Assembly: GCA_963735495.1 (NCBI GenBank)
Contig: CAVTLG010000005.1
Location: 120,147 to 184,146 of the forward strand
Length of the DNA stretch: 64,000 nucleotides
Reading direction: 5' to 3'
Origin: CAVTLG01 sp963735495
GTDB taxonomy: Bacteria > Chloroflexota > Ktedonobacteria > Ktedonobacterales > Ktedonobacteraceae
Shown here: piece by piece, positions 37,273 through 45,972 of the stretch
Numbering within the stretch: position 1 is the stretch's first letter
Layout of the letters: each line of letters opens with the position of its first letter
Notes under the pieces: model-generated
Told to the model about the DNA's origin: nothing
Database searches by the model: none
Seen by the model: only the letters and a program-made list of their open reading frames with translations
Program-made: the position numbers and the translations under genes

Positions 37273-37937
37273 GCAAAACAGGTAAAAATCGTCTCACTCG
37301 CCTCAAAACTATTGTGAGCCTGCATGAGGAGAAAAAAGAGGTTCTCTCCTCGATCAAAATGATGCGTGAATGGATTGTCGATGCAGAGCATATTTTAGAC
37401 GGATCATGGGCCACGCGTCCAGAAGAAATCACGAATCAAGCAGTGGGCCAACTGTTCGATACCTACTTAGTGCGTCTCTCGCACTTTTTGAATGGAGAAG
37501 AAAGAACCGAAGATGAGAAAACACGTTTAGGGGAACTTTTCAAGGTTTTGAATCACCTGAGGCCAGGGCTGATTCAATGTTATGATATTGAAGGATTTCC
37601 GCGCACGAACAATGATATGGAACGGACTATTCGTGCTATTAAAATGCATTATCGCCGGATGAATGGCCGAAAAAGCTGGAATGCCTACTTGCTGCGCTAC
37701 GGGCGCTGTGTTGCGTATCAAGAATGGTGGCTTCATCAACCAGATGGTGAAGCACAGCTCCGAGCTCGCTTACGCTGCGTGTCCACTGCATCGTGGCGAT
37801 GTGTTCGGCAGCAGACACGTCAATGCCGCCTTGAGCAGCTCCATCGCTTTCGTTTTCGTCATCGGCCATTGGAGTACCTGGCTTCATTGGAAAAACGGTG
37901 GGAGCAAGCTATCGGTACGGGAGTATTGCCCCCATAG
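37266..37937 (+). CDS. Transposase ORF B of the 1795-bp IS
   Basis: A 223-residue frame in the -1 register relative to ORF A. It has a coiled-coil start (VSLHEEKKEVLSSIKMMREW) and then FPRTNNDMERTIRAIKMHYR with the likely third catalytic residue (Glu of NDMER), and RKSWNAYLLRYG. Its stop codon TAG lies in the right terminal repeat, so coding fills the IS to its end. It could be made as a fusion with ORF A by -1 frameshifting on A8, or by re-initiation at the overlapping ATG (ATGGTAA). Confidence 0.7.
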   Translation: MVSKTGKNRLTRLKTIVSLHEEKKEVLSSIKMMREWIVDAEHILDGSWATRPEEITNQAVGQLFDTYLVRLSHFLNGEERTEDEKTRLGELFKVLNHLRPGLIQCYDIEGFPRTNNDMERTIRAIKMHYRRMNGRKSWNAYLLRYGRCVAYQEWWLHQPDGEAQLRARLRCVSTASWRCVRQQTRQCRLEQLHRFRFRHRPLEYLASLEKRWEQAIGTGVLPP

Positions 37938-37944
37938 ATCAGAA

Positions 37945-38879
37945 AGGCACGTTTTACCGACCTTGCCAAAGCCTACCGCATCCGCAACGAGATGTCTGTG
38001 GCGGCCTGTCAGCACCTCGGAGCGCTCGGAGAAGCGTTCACCACGCGCCTGGAGGAAGAGATTGCCAGTGGTGCCTACGACGCCGATTGGAACGTCCCCG
38101 AGCATCCCAAACTGCACAAGCTTTTGGATGCGCTCCGTGATGAGTGGGAACGCATCCATCGTCTTCACCTGATCCACGGCGATTTCTACACCGAAGTGCA
38201 ACGATTGGGAGACGGTTGCGTCGACCTCATCTTGACTGATCCACCGTATAATATTGCACGTGACAACACCTTTGTGTTAGAGGGGCGTAGAGCCATTTCC
38301 CAGGACTTCGGCGACTGGGACAAATACAGTGACCAGGAGTTCCTTCAGTGTTTTCACCACTGGGCACGCGAATGGGCACGTCTCCTGCGCCCACAAGGTA
38401 GTGGTTATGTCTTCACCTCCGATCGCTCTCTGTCCCACCTGAGACGTGCCCTGGAGGAAGGGGGATTGCATGTGAAAGCGACGATTGTCTGGCATAAAAC
38501 CAATCCCGGAACCCAAATGGTGCACACGAATTTCAAAAGTAGCGTGGAATACGTGCTCTTTTTTGTCAAAGGAGAAGGAGGCCATACCTTCAACTGGCAG
38601 GGAGAGGAGGAGATGCATAACCACATCGAAACCGCCATTTGTAGCGGAAACGAGCGCCTGGTGGACGGGAAAGGAAACACCCTGCATCCGACCCAAAAGC
38701 CAGAGAAGGTCATACGTCATTTTCTGGAGATCAGTAGTAATCGTGGGGATACGGTCTTTGATGGGTTCGCCGGAGTGGGAACCACCGGCAAGGTCGCCAA
38801 AGATCGAGGGCGCAAATTCATCGGCATCGAAGCAGATCCAACCTATTTTGAAGCGATGCAACGGAGGCTCGCCGAATGA
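37945..38879 (+). CDS. DNA methyltransferase (C-terminal half of ParB-MTase fusion)
   Basis: Across the IS the host frame resumes as KARFTDLAKAYRIRNEMS, and an internal ATG at 37992 could still start a 295-residue protein. It has DLILTDPPYN (catalytic DPPY motif) first and FDGFAGVGTTGKVA (AdoMet-binding) near the end, the order seen in beta-class N6-adenine or N4-cytosine methyltransferases. LHPTQKPEKVIRHFLE lies between them. With the ParB-like half it would bind a site and methylate it; such fusions are frequent in phages and ICEs. Separated from the N-terminal half, its DNA targeting may be lost. The stop overlaps the next start (ATGA). Confidence 0.85.
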
Positions 38880-39523
38880 GTCCCCATGCTTTTCCAGACA
38901 ACTATGCCTTTGGCGTCAAAAAATACCGGCATCTGTTGGATATCTTCTATCGGCATTATTGTTATGATGGACGGTTTGTCTCGATTGGAGATGTCACGAG
39001 AAGCCACTTCTCGGACATTCTCCAACGGCAACTCAAGACCGATACGGTTATTCAGCGAGGGGGCTTTCTCAGTTATGGCGTGGAAGAAAAGGTGGTGGCC
39101 TGGCCAGAAAGTGACCAACCCCATGACGCCTTTTTTCTCGAAACCCGCTCCTGCACCAATCCTGGTCACGAGAGTGATGGATGGATGAAGACGTGTCAGG
39201 CCGATGTCCTGCTCTACGCCTTTGAGATCAAAGATGTTGGCCTGCTGCTGTTCCTCTTCCCGTTTGCCCCTCTCAAGCAGTGGTTCTGGGGAACCTATCT
39301 TCCCCATCTGCCACGTCCCGCGTATGGACGCTCGGTGATGCGAGACGAGAACCGCACCGAAGGGTACGTGGTTGCGCGTTCGACCATCGTGAAAATGGTT
39401 CCCAGCCGTTGCTTTCTCGTGACCTTCGAGGGGGACTATTACGAACTGAAACCGGATGTCGATATCCGCGTGCTGCGTGAGCGTTTTCAACACCGGAAAC
39501 CACGACCGGAAGAAGGCATCTGA
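38876..39523 (+). CDS. Unknown partner protein coupled to the methyltransferase
   Basis: A 215-residue protein whose ATG overlaps the methyltransferase stop. Visible features are DAFFLETRSCTNPGHESDGW, KTCQADVLLYAFEI and FPFAPLKQWFW. The pattern E-T-R-S, then P-G-x-x-x-x-G-W, then A-D-x-L-x-Y recalls small phage proteins I have seen without assigned function, with a layout compatible with a PD-(D/E)XK-type nuclease. Given the coupling to a methylase, a restriction or nicking partner is possible but unproven. It is full length with no membrane segment. Confidence 0.5.
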   Translation: MSPHAFPDNYAFGVKKYRHLLDIFYRHYCYDGRFVSIGDVTRSHFSDILQRQLKTDTVIQRGGFLSYGVEEKVVAWPESDQPHDAFFLETRSCTNPGHESDGWMKTCQADVLLYAFEIKDVGLLLFLFPFAPLKQWFWGTYLPHLPRPAYGRSVMRDENRTEGYVVARSTIVKMVPSRCFLVTFEGDYYELKPDVDIRVLRERFQHRKPRPEEGI

Positions 39524-39821
39524 CGTGTTTCTCCCTCTGGCGCATGTTTCCTCCACGGAAACCGTCACACCATGCTCCCGATACGTGTATGCTCTCCAGT
39601 ACTCCACAGGGGAAAAAAGCACGAGGAGCGGCCTGGCAGGCGGATTGCCGGTGAGAGAGCTGCTGGTGAACCATTCACCAGTCCATCCGCCGCTTCTTCC
39701 GCTTTTGTTGCTGACACGCGTGTGTGAGACAAGATGAACTGAGCAAGGTCGTGCTTCTCTCCCTGGTTTAGCAAAGAAACGATCGATTGCTAGACACCAT
39801 GTCGAAAGGAGTCCGTTTGGT

Positions 39822-41555
39822 ATGGGTATACACGTGCCACCCACATCGCCACCAAAGCCAGCACGACGAACGAAAAAAGTGCGGCTGGATCATTTGAATA
39901 TGGGGATTGCGAAAACGCATCGGATAGCAACCCAGTTGGTCGGCATCCAGCTTTCCGGGGCGAATCTGCTGGCACTCATGGTGTCAGCCGCCTCCGTGGT
40001 GGCAGGAACGGTCTCCCTGGTCGCCGAGCGCTCTCCCTTCAACTGGCCGCTCTTGCTATCCGCAGGCGTGATTGGCCTGGGTCTGGCGTTGCTGATTGAA
40101 GGGCTGACACTGGGATCACTGATCCGCATCCGCCTGGCCAATCGCGCCATTCGTCAGATCGAAGAGCAGCTTGAAGATGATCTGCGTGAGGCTCTGGCGG
40201 CCCTCGCTGTGCCAGATCTGGCACAACCGAATGGAAAACAGGCCATCGGGCACTATCGCCAGATGCGCCGCCTCCTCCAACAGGAGTACCGACACAAGCG
40301 CCAGCAGGCGACTCGTCTGCAACGCAGGCAGCGCCGGTTTTCCTTGCCGCTGGCTTCCATGGGGGCGATGTGTAGTGCGATTGCGGGCGGACTCTTTTAT
40401 CATACGATCCTGGCCGGGCTTGGGCCAGTGGAAAGCCTGGTTCTGGCGCTTCTCTTCCCGCTGGTCGTCACCGGAACCTTCGTCTCATCGGAAATTCACA
40501 AGGACGCGCAGGAAGACGCAATTCGGGAAGGCTTTGGAGGGGGAGCCTTGACGGAGACGGCAATTCGCGAGGAAACCAAGCTCACGTCGGCGCTGGCGGT
40601 ACATCAACACGTGCTGGCTTACCTGGAAAAGCCAGAGGCCGAGCGGGCCATTGAAGAAGGGGCCAGGCATCTCCTCGCCGATATTCTGGCCGAATTGCGT
40701 GCCTCCTCTCAGCAAGCGACACGACGCGTGCTCATTTCCGAGGAGCAAGGAGACGACACGACACGACAACTGGCTTTCATACAGGAGAGGGGCGACACGA
40801 CATCCTCTGGCATGAGCACGACAGACGACACGACAGCACCAGTCTCAGGAAAGGCAGACGACAGGTTACGACAGCATGCCGCTCCATCAGAGAACATCGA
40901 CATGGAATTGCCCGGCCACAAGACGGAGAGTGATATGACACGTCACCTCCCACAGAAGGAAGGCGACACGACAGCAGGGGCAAAAGCGACAAACGACCTG
41001 ACACGACACGCTCTTCCTCCACACGAGGAACGTGACACAAGCTCCCCTAGCACAATCTGGGCAGACAACGCGAGGGAGTGTGGCAGTGAAAAGACAGGCG
41101 ACCTGACACGACAACAGACCTTCGCACAGGAGAGAGATGATACGATATGCTTGCCACATGACGCGACAGGAGAGGAAAAAGCGACGAGCGACAAGACACC
41201 TTCTGGTACTGCCAGGACGAGCGACACGACAGATGACACGACAGCAGGGGCAAAGGCGACAAGCGACCTGACACACTCCCCTCCTTTGAAACAAGAGGAA
41301 CGCGACACGACATCCTCTCACCCAAAAGCGACAGGCGATCCGACAAACAAGTGGGAGCTGCAATCTTTCTCTGAGCATCCCCTCTCGGACCAAGGGGAAA
41401 AGGCGAGGGAACAGGACCCTGTGACGACCCAGATTCTCACCTATCTTGCACAGCGTCCCCATGCGAAGCAAGCAGACGTTGCTGCTGCCCAGGGAATCGC
41501 CGTTCGGACCGTTCAGCGCAAACTCACCGCATGGAAACAACAGCAAGGTCACTAA
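39822..41555 (+). CDS. Membrane protein with repetitive region and C-terminal HTH
   Basis: A 577-residue protein. Residues about 45-95 and 175-225 hold two pairs of membrane helices (LLALMVSAASVVAGTVSLVA; LLLSAGVIGLGLALLIEGLT; MGAMCSAIAGGLFYHTILAG; SLVLALLFPLVVTGTFVSS) with a coiled-coil loop between them. Residues about 300-510 are a low-complexity tract rich in GDTT/SDLTR units. The last 45 residues form a helix-turn-helix (TYLAQRPHAKQADVAAAQGI, AVRTVQRKLTAW). It resembles mobilisation or replication-control proteins that link DNA to the membrane. No family recognised. The start follows CGAAAGGAGTCCG. Confidence 0.6.
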   Translation: MGIHVPPTSPPKPARRTKKVRLDHLNMGIAKTHRIATQLVGIQLSGANLLALMVSAASVVAGTVSLVAERSPFNWPLLLSAGVIGLGLALLIEGLTLGSLIRIRLANRAIRQIEEQLEDDLREALAALAVPDLAQPNGKQAIGHYRQMRRLLQQEYRHKRQQATRLQRRQRRFSLPLASMGAMCSAIAGGLFYHTILAGLGPVESLVLALLFPLVVTGTFVSSEIHKDAQEDAIREGFGGGALTETAIREETKLTSALAVHQHVLAYLEKPEAERAIEEGARHLLADILAELRASSQQATRRVLISEEQGDDTTRQLAFIQERGDTTSSGMSTTDDTTAPVSGKADDRLRQHAAPSENIDMELPGHKTESDMTRHLPQKEGDTTAGAKATNDLTRHALPPHEERDTSSPSTIWADNARECGSEKTGDLTRQQTFAQERDDTICLPHDATGEEKATSDKTPSGTARTSDTTDDTTAGAKATSDLTHSPPLKQEERDTTSSHPKATGDPTNKWELQSFSEHPLSDQGEKAREQDPVTTQILTYLAQRPHAKQADVAAAQGIAVRTVQRKLTAWKQQQGH

Positions 41556-41719
41556 GCGGTTGGGCTGCTCCTTGTCTCGCTCCTCTCATGAGCAATGCCA
41601 GCATGTCCGTCAAAAAGCATTGAGCAGACGGAAGCAGCATATTCTTTTTCTTTGGGATTATCTCGACGTGGATTATGCGATGACAACAACGTATACGACG
41701 CATAATTTTAATACCGTCT

Positions 41720-41812
41720 AAACGCTAACGTTAAGATGTTTAAATGACGTTAATTACGCTCTATAAGCCACTTTAACTGCTACGTCGTTTACGTTAAAGA
41801 CGTTTAAACGTT
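41720..41812. promoter_or_regulatory. Cluster of ACGTTAA repeats and a 12-bp palindrome
   Basis: Within 93 bp of AT-rich, gene-free DNA there are three exact ACGTTAA motifs (41728, 41747, 41791), related forms (GTTTAAATGACG, GTCGTTTACG), and the perfect palindrome ACGTTTAAACGT at 41800-41811. Such spaced motifs look like operators or iterons for a DNA-binding protein. The rest of the 41556-42196 gap has no gene I can support. Confidence 0.45.
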
Positions 41813-42196
41813 GCATGAGTCGGCTTATTAGCTGGATTGACGCAATCGAGTCGAGATAACGCAGCAAAAGAGGGACTTCGACGGGTGAACCGTTCACCAA
41901 CCGCACCAGAATCACGCAAGCCTTCTCTCAAGCAGCTCCAGAGGCTTTTTTCATGCAGGGAGTACTGGAGAAGATTCCCTGTTTTTCCACCCACGCGAAC
42001 GCTCCTGCTCCTGATTCGTATGATCTCCTGACGGTGATTTTCTCCCTAAGCTGGCTCTTCCGCTTCCTCGCTGATGCAAGAAGCTCTCGTCAGAGCCTAA
42101 CGCCAACGTTTTCGCTCATTGCAACCCTTGCCAGGCCAGGGGCTGAGAGACGTGGTTGGTTTCGCTCCTCTGCTCGCTTATCGGAGGTGGATCTAC

Positions 42197-42763
42197 TTAT
42201 CCAGAACGCACGGTATCTCCAGCGAGCAGTTGCTGATCAAGCGATAGGAATGTCCACTGTCCGGTCTGCGTGTTCCGGTCGAACCGCCAGATCACATCGA
42301 AGCGGTCATCAGGCCAGGATGTTGGTATATCTGTCTGGTTGGCGATGAACTCGATATGGGCCATGGCACCAACAAGGTTGACCAGATGATGATGTTCCCA
42401 GCACACGAGCACGACGTGGGGGTTCATCGCGAGCAATGAACGCACAATCATGGTCGGATCGGCATCGACAGCGTATTCAGAGAGGATGGTCTTCCCCAAG
42501 CGCTGCGAGAGGGGCAACAGGGTGAGAGAGGGGCGATGCACCGGCATAGGATAGGTGGGAGTGACCAGGGCATCCGGCGAGGGGAGTGTGGAGGTCAAGG
42601 TGGTGTTGTTCGGCGCAAAGAGCGTGACGAGCGTGCCCGCCCGTTCCCATCCCTTTGGGATCAGCCCATCCGGATTGGCGTTGCCCTGCGCATCGACGCC
42701 CTGGTCGCCGTTGAAGGGTTTCTCGCCGTGTCGGATCATTAGTAGGGTAACGAGCTGAGCCAT
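42197..42763 (-). CDS. Histidine phosphatase family protein
   Basis: About 188 residues from the ATG at 42763 (AAAGGAGAAGAGT upstream); the longer frame to 42889 is not needed. The active-site motif is LLMIRHGEKP near the N-terminus. A later CWEHHHL (about 132-138) supplies the second histidine of the phosphoglycerate-mutase-like superfamily, and NGDQGVDAQGN with GWERA fits the family. These enzymes remove phosphate through a phospho-histidine; the substrate is unknown. It is the only minus-strand gene between 35 and 59 kb. Confidence 0.8.
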   Translation of the reverse strand: MAQLVTLLMIRHGEKPFNGDQGVDAQGNANPDGLIPKGWERAGTLVTLFAPNNTTLTSTLPSPDALVTPTYPMPVHRPSLTLLPLSQRLGKTILSEYAVDADPTMIVRSLLAMNPHVVLVCWEHHHLVNLVGAMAHIEFIANQTDIPTSWPDDRFDVIWRFDRNTQTGQWTFLSLDQQLLAGDTVRSG

Positions 42764-43647
42764 ACTCTTCTCCTTTGATCGCAGTTGAACACAAGACTCT
42801 GCTGAACAGATGTGGCAGAGAGGTCCCTCTATCATATCATTCCAGACACGTGAAGGAATGCGTCGTTCTTCCTTCACCCAAGCTGGCAAGCTAGCTGGGA
42901 TCAGCCGTCAAGCCATGGCTCAACTGGTTGAACGCTGCCATCAGCCTGGGATGGCGGCGGTGCTCACGATGTTCACTGGGTCGCGGCTGGGTTTACGTTG
43001 CCCAACCCGGGGGATTTCGACGTGGCGTGGGCGGTGATCGCCGATCCGGTTCCTGCTGCCTGTTGCACGACACTCGCAGTCTTTCTCTCGCTCTTCACCA
43101 AAAACAACCAGGTGTTGCCATCGCATGCAGAAACGGCGTTCTGGCTGGTGAACCGTCCAGCAGCCCATCATGAGCACTCGTGCAGCCTGGGGAGCCGGAT
43201 CAAGCAGCATAGAGAGTGCTGAGAACCACACCCATGCGCGATGTCATTGTTCCATTTTTTGCAAGCTGCACTGTTTCTGCTTGAGTTGCATTTTTCCTCA
43301 TGGTCGTGTATATCTCTCTATATCGAAGACGTCAGACCAGCGAGATGCAAGCGCATGCTCGGCTGCAAGACAAAGAGGTACCCCTTCAAACCTCTGCCTC
43401 GTCCGTCGCTGTGCCTTACCTGGCACGCCGGAGGCGAAAGGGCTCACAGGTCACGTACAGCCTGCTTCCAGTTCGCTGAGTACCCACTCGCACCGGAAGA
43501 AACTGACGCAGGTATTGACAATTATACCCGCTCGAAAAAAGCGCGACGAACGAAAGGAGGACATCTGCTGAAGCACTGACGTGCTACGGGGGACGGTTTG
43601 CCTTTTGCCGCGCCGTTTTTTGCGAGCAACGAAAGGACCCCCTTCTC
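42764..43647. other. Gap without a supported gene
   Basis: About 880 bp. Several overlapping short frames exist on both strands, but none has a credible start, composition or motif. GISRQAMAQLVERC near 42900 recalls a helix-turn-helix remnant. Probably non-coding or decayed. Confidence 0.4.
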
Positions 43648-44076
43648 ATGGCACAACGGTATCAGCAGCGTTCCAACAGTTCCTGGCAGTCTCGCCAGCA
43701 GCAATCCGGCTTTCAGTCGAATAGTTCTTCGTATCGGCGTGCGCGTCTGGTCGAAGAACGACTGCGATTGCAGCGGGAAATGGAACGAACCAACGCCAAA
43801 CTTGCGGCATTGGCAGCGAGGTGGGATCTTTGGAAGCAGAGACGGATGGCATTGGATAGTCGGAGGCCCTTGGCTCTGGCACAAGCCGCCGCATCCTTGC
43901 TTGGCGTCCGCTCTCTTCCTCCCATTGCCCGACAGTGGGAGTATGAGTCACTCCGGCTCAATCAAGAGCGTCAATGGCTCGAAAACCAGGGCATTGCCAT
44001 CCACTTTACCCTGGATGCTTTCTCACGAGAAATGAGCCTGATCGAAATCGAAATCTCGATGGTTGATTTCTCCTAA
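43648..44076 (+). CDS. Hypothetical coiled-coil protein
   Basis: A 142-residue protein with a Gln/Ser-rich start (RYQQRSNSSWQSRQQQSG). A coiled coil follows (RRARLVEERLRLQREMERTN and AKLAALAARWDLWKQRR), then a C-terminal helix. It begins the long same-strand gene array that runs to 58982. AACGAAAGGACCC precedes the ATG. No family recognised; a structural or scaffolding role is possible. Confidence 0.6.
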   Translation: MAQRYQQRSNSSWQSRQQQSGFQSNSSSYRRARLVEERLRLQREMERTNAKLAALAARWDLWKQRRMALDSRRPLALAQAAASLLGVRSLPPIARQWEYESLRLNQERQWLENQGIAIHFTLDAFSREMSLIEIEISMVDFS

Positions 44077-44091
44077 CGTTTCCACACATGA

Positions 44092-44116
44092 CCGCTACAC
44101 TGCAACAGTGTAACGG
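44092..44116 (+). terminator. Intrinsic terminator-like stem-loop with T-run
   Basis: CCGCTACACTG-CAA-CAGTGTAACGG is followed by TTTTTGTG, a typical terminator shape after the gene ending at 44076. It is the first of the series of intergenic stems in this array; the next start is 68 nt downstream. Confidence 0.7.
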
Positions 44117-44183
44117 TTTTTGTGTTCCTCGGTTTTCTCTTCTTCCTGCTCTTTTTCCCTTATCGATGAAAGGATAGTGCTCT

Positions 44184-44615
44184 ATGCTTGTCCCCCAGAA
44201 TACACCATACTGTCGTCAATGCGGTCTCCTTCCGGCAAGACCGACCGCACTCTGTCCATCGTGCAGTGCTGCTCTCCCGGTTCTCTGGCCTCCACAAGCC
44301 GCGTCCACTTCACCATTGCTCTTGCCTCCTCCATCTTTCCCTGCTCCCACGTTTCCACAGGTCACTGTTTCCGCTCTGCTGATTGAGATCCTGTTCAATT
44401 GCCTTGGATTGTACGGCGTGGGATGGTTGCTCAGTGGAAACACCACGGTGGGTGCCCTCTTGCTTGTCGGCAGCCTCGTGTTGTGGCCACTCATGGGTCT
44501 CTGCATCATCTTGACGATGGGCTTGGCCCTACTCTTTGTGGCTCCTCTGGCTCTGGGGTTGATCGTCTGCAACGCGGTCCTGCTCAGCAAGGCCACGAGG
44601 CCGCTTCCATGGTGA
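44184..44615 (+). CDS. Small zinc-ribbon membrane protein
   Basis: A 143-residue protein. The N-terminal YCRQCGLLPARPTALCPSCS is a zinc ribbon (two CxxC pairs), followed by a Pro-rich linker and three hydrophobic helices (LLIEILFNCLGLYGVGWLLS; VGALLLVGSLVLWPLMGLCI; LTMGLALLFVAPLALGLIVC). Many Chloroflexota genomes carry such ribbon-plus-membrane proteins of unknown role. GAAAGGATAGTGCTCT precedes the ATG. Confidence 0.65.
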   Translation: MLVPQNTPYCRQCGLLPARPTALCPSCSAALPVLWPPQAASTSPLLLPPPSFPAPTFPQVTVSALLIEILFNCLGLYGVGWLLSGNTTVGALLLVGSLVLWPLMGLCIILTMGLALLFVAPLALGLIVCNAVLLSKATRPLPW

Positions 44616-44801
44616 AGCGCGCGTGTCAGCAAACGGCTCTCGGCCAAAACGTGAAAAGACCTCCCGACCAGAAGATCTTTTCATGGGTGTTTGTCAACCC
44701 TTTTTTGCGACGTGTTTTCGGGAGACGCTATCAGCCTATCACGCTGCCCCGTCTGCGCGCACGTGCCACCTTCCTTTTCCTGTTTGTTTCTTCGTGCCTG
44801 G

Positions 44802-44819
44802 TGCTCCTGTACAGGAGCA
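44802..44819 (+). promoter_or_regulatory. Perfect palindrome 29 nt before the next start
   Basis: TGCTCCTGTACAGGAGCA is an 18-bp perfect palindrome. It lies in the leader of the gene at 44849 and belongs to the recurring stem/RBS series; the RBS (CTGGAGG) lies between stem and ATG. Confidence 0.6.
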
Positions 44820-44848
44820 TCGTTCGTGACTCTCACCTGGAGGTTCCC

Positions 44849-45889
44849 ATGTCCAGTTTGTATCCCTTTCCGACGAACGTCTTTCGTGTCTTCCAGTCGT
44901 CCGATATCGAGGTGCTCAAGCGTGATGAGTGCGATACTCCCGCAGCTCTCTGCCTGACGACGCATACCGTTGGTGACCGAGCGATTGCCCTGGTGTTGCT
45001 TCAGGAATCCCCGGACAGTTTTGTGCTTTCCGAGGGCGCACGGTATTTTTCCAATGGCACGGTGCATCCCTGTGATCCCGCGCGTCCGGCCAGCCTTACC
45101 GAACTCCGCCGGGCATTTGATGTGGAAACGGTAGAGATCGTGTGGCCTGGCCCTCGCCTCCGTGCGCATATCTTCACCCATACCCTCCAGGAATGGGAGG
45201 ATGCCAGAGCGGCAGTACGTCATCTGGTCGATCAGCAGCTGCTCTCCCCACTCAGCTCCATCGAAGGCGATCATACGGGAGAAGATCAGGGGCTTTTCGC
45301 GCAGAATCTGGATGCCATTCCTCATAGCGCGGGTCTGGTGGCTCTGGTCCGTGAAGCGGCGTACTGTGTCCAAAACGACCTCTACGAAAAGGATGCCTAT
45401 GACGAGGAGGAAGTGTGGCAGGATGAATGGGATGAGCAGGAAGAGAATGGTGATGATGACGTATGGGAGGATGAATGGAATGATTCAGTGGAAGAGGAAG
45501 AGGAAGACACGTGGGAGGACGATGGCGCGCAGCAGGACAGCAGGGAAAACCTGGATGAGGAACTGGCAGACGGAGCAACGGCAGGCTCTGAGGAGAATGG
45601 CACGTTCGTTGGAACGCTGGCTCCGCTCCACAGGCACGCTCAAATCTGGTGCTCCTGCATGCTGAACTGGTGGCAGGCACTCCAGCGCTCCGCCCCCTGG
45701 ATCGTGGTGTGTCAACGCTGTCATACGCGCTGTGAAACCGGCGTGGAACGGGCCGAGCAGCTCTGTTCGTTCCATCTGTACACGTGCGAGTTGGGCACCC
45801 AGATGGAGGCAGCACAGGAGCAGCTGGTGGCCCTCCTGGCACGCCGGGTGACCTTCCTCCAGTCACAGACAAACTCCCCCTCCCGCTAA
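44849..45889 (+). CDS. Acidic hypothetical protein with C-terminal Cys cluster
   Basis: About 346 residues from the ATG at 44849, chosen because TGGAGGTTCCC lies just upstream; the open frame extends further 5' without such a site. The first 190 residues look like a folded domain (FRVFQSSDIEVLKRDECDTP; YFSNGTVHPCDPARP). Residues about 190-255 are extremely acidic (runs of D/E/W such as DEWDEQEENGDDDVWEDE). The end contains WCSCMLNWWQ and CQRCHTRCETG, possibly metal-binding. An acidic tract of this sort can mimic DNA or bind basic proteins. Family unknown. Confidence 0.6.
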   Translation: MSSLYPFPTNVFRVFQSSDIEVLKRDECDTPAALCLTTHTVGDRAIALVLLQESPDSFVLSEGARYFSNGTVHPCDPARPASLTELRRAFDVETVEIVWPGPRLRAHIFTHTLQEWEDARAAVRHLVDQQLLSPLSSIEGDHTGEDQGLFAQNLDAIPHSAGLVALVREAAYCVQNDLYEKDAYDEEEVWQDEWDEQEENGDDDVWEDEWNDSVEEEEEDTWEDDGAQQDSRENLDEELADGATAGSEENGTFVGTLAPLHRHAQIWCSCMLNWWQALQRSAPWIVVCQRCHTRCETGVERAEQLCSFHLYTCELGTQMEAAQEQLVALLARRVTFLQSQTNSPSR

Positions 45890-45921
45890 GGCTTCCCCTT
45901 CTGATGTTGTTTGTATTTCTC

Positions 45922-45947
45922 ACCCGGCTCAGATTGTTGAGCCGGGT
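45922..45947 (+). promoter_or_regulatory. Stem-loop 25 nt before the WD40 gene
   Basis: ACCCGGCTCA-gattgt-TGAGCCGGGT, 10-bp perfect stem, then CTTGCTTTTTGGAAAGG and the ATG at 45973. Terminator-like, but too close to the start codon to leave room for a promoter after it. Confidence 0.7.
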
Positions 45948-45972
45948 CTTGCTTTTTGGAAAGGATGGCTCT

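Larger units (their letters stand above)
36143..37937. mobile_element. 1795-bp IS with 7-bp target duplication inside the ParB-methyltransferase gene
   Basis: The terminal repeats are CCATGGGGGCAATAC at the left and its near-complement GTATTGCCCCCATAG at the right. They are flanked on both sides by ATCAGAA (36136-36142 and 37938-37944). Removing the IS and one copy of the repeat restores one continuous host reading frame, which confirms the ends. I could not place the element in a named IS family. Confidence 0.85.

Noticed and set aside
38843..39844. 333-residue minus-strand frame over the methyltransferase partner gene
   Set aside because: It spans two plus-strand coding regions and an intergenic gap, with no start signal or motif.
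40485..41552. Long minus-strand frames rich in Cys/Arg/Val (SCRVVCRF-type repeats)
   Set aside because: They are antisense images of the GACACGACA repeat in the plus-strand gene and have no start signals.
42810..43579. Several 60-130-residue frames in the 42.8-43.6 kb gap
   Set aside because: They overlap one another on both strands, lack ribosome sites and show no coherent domain; only a possible HTH scrap (GISRQAMAQLVERC) was noticed.
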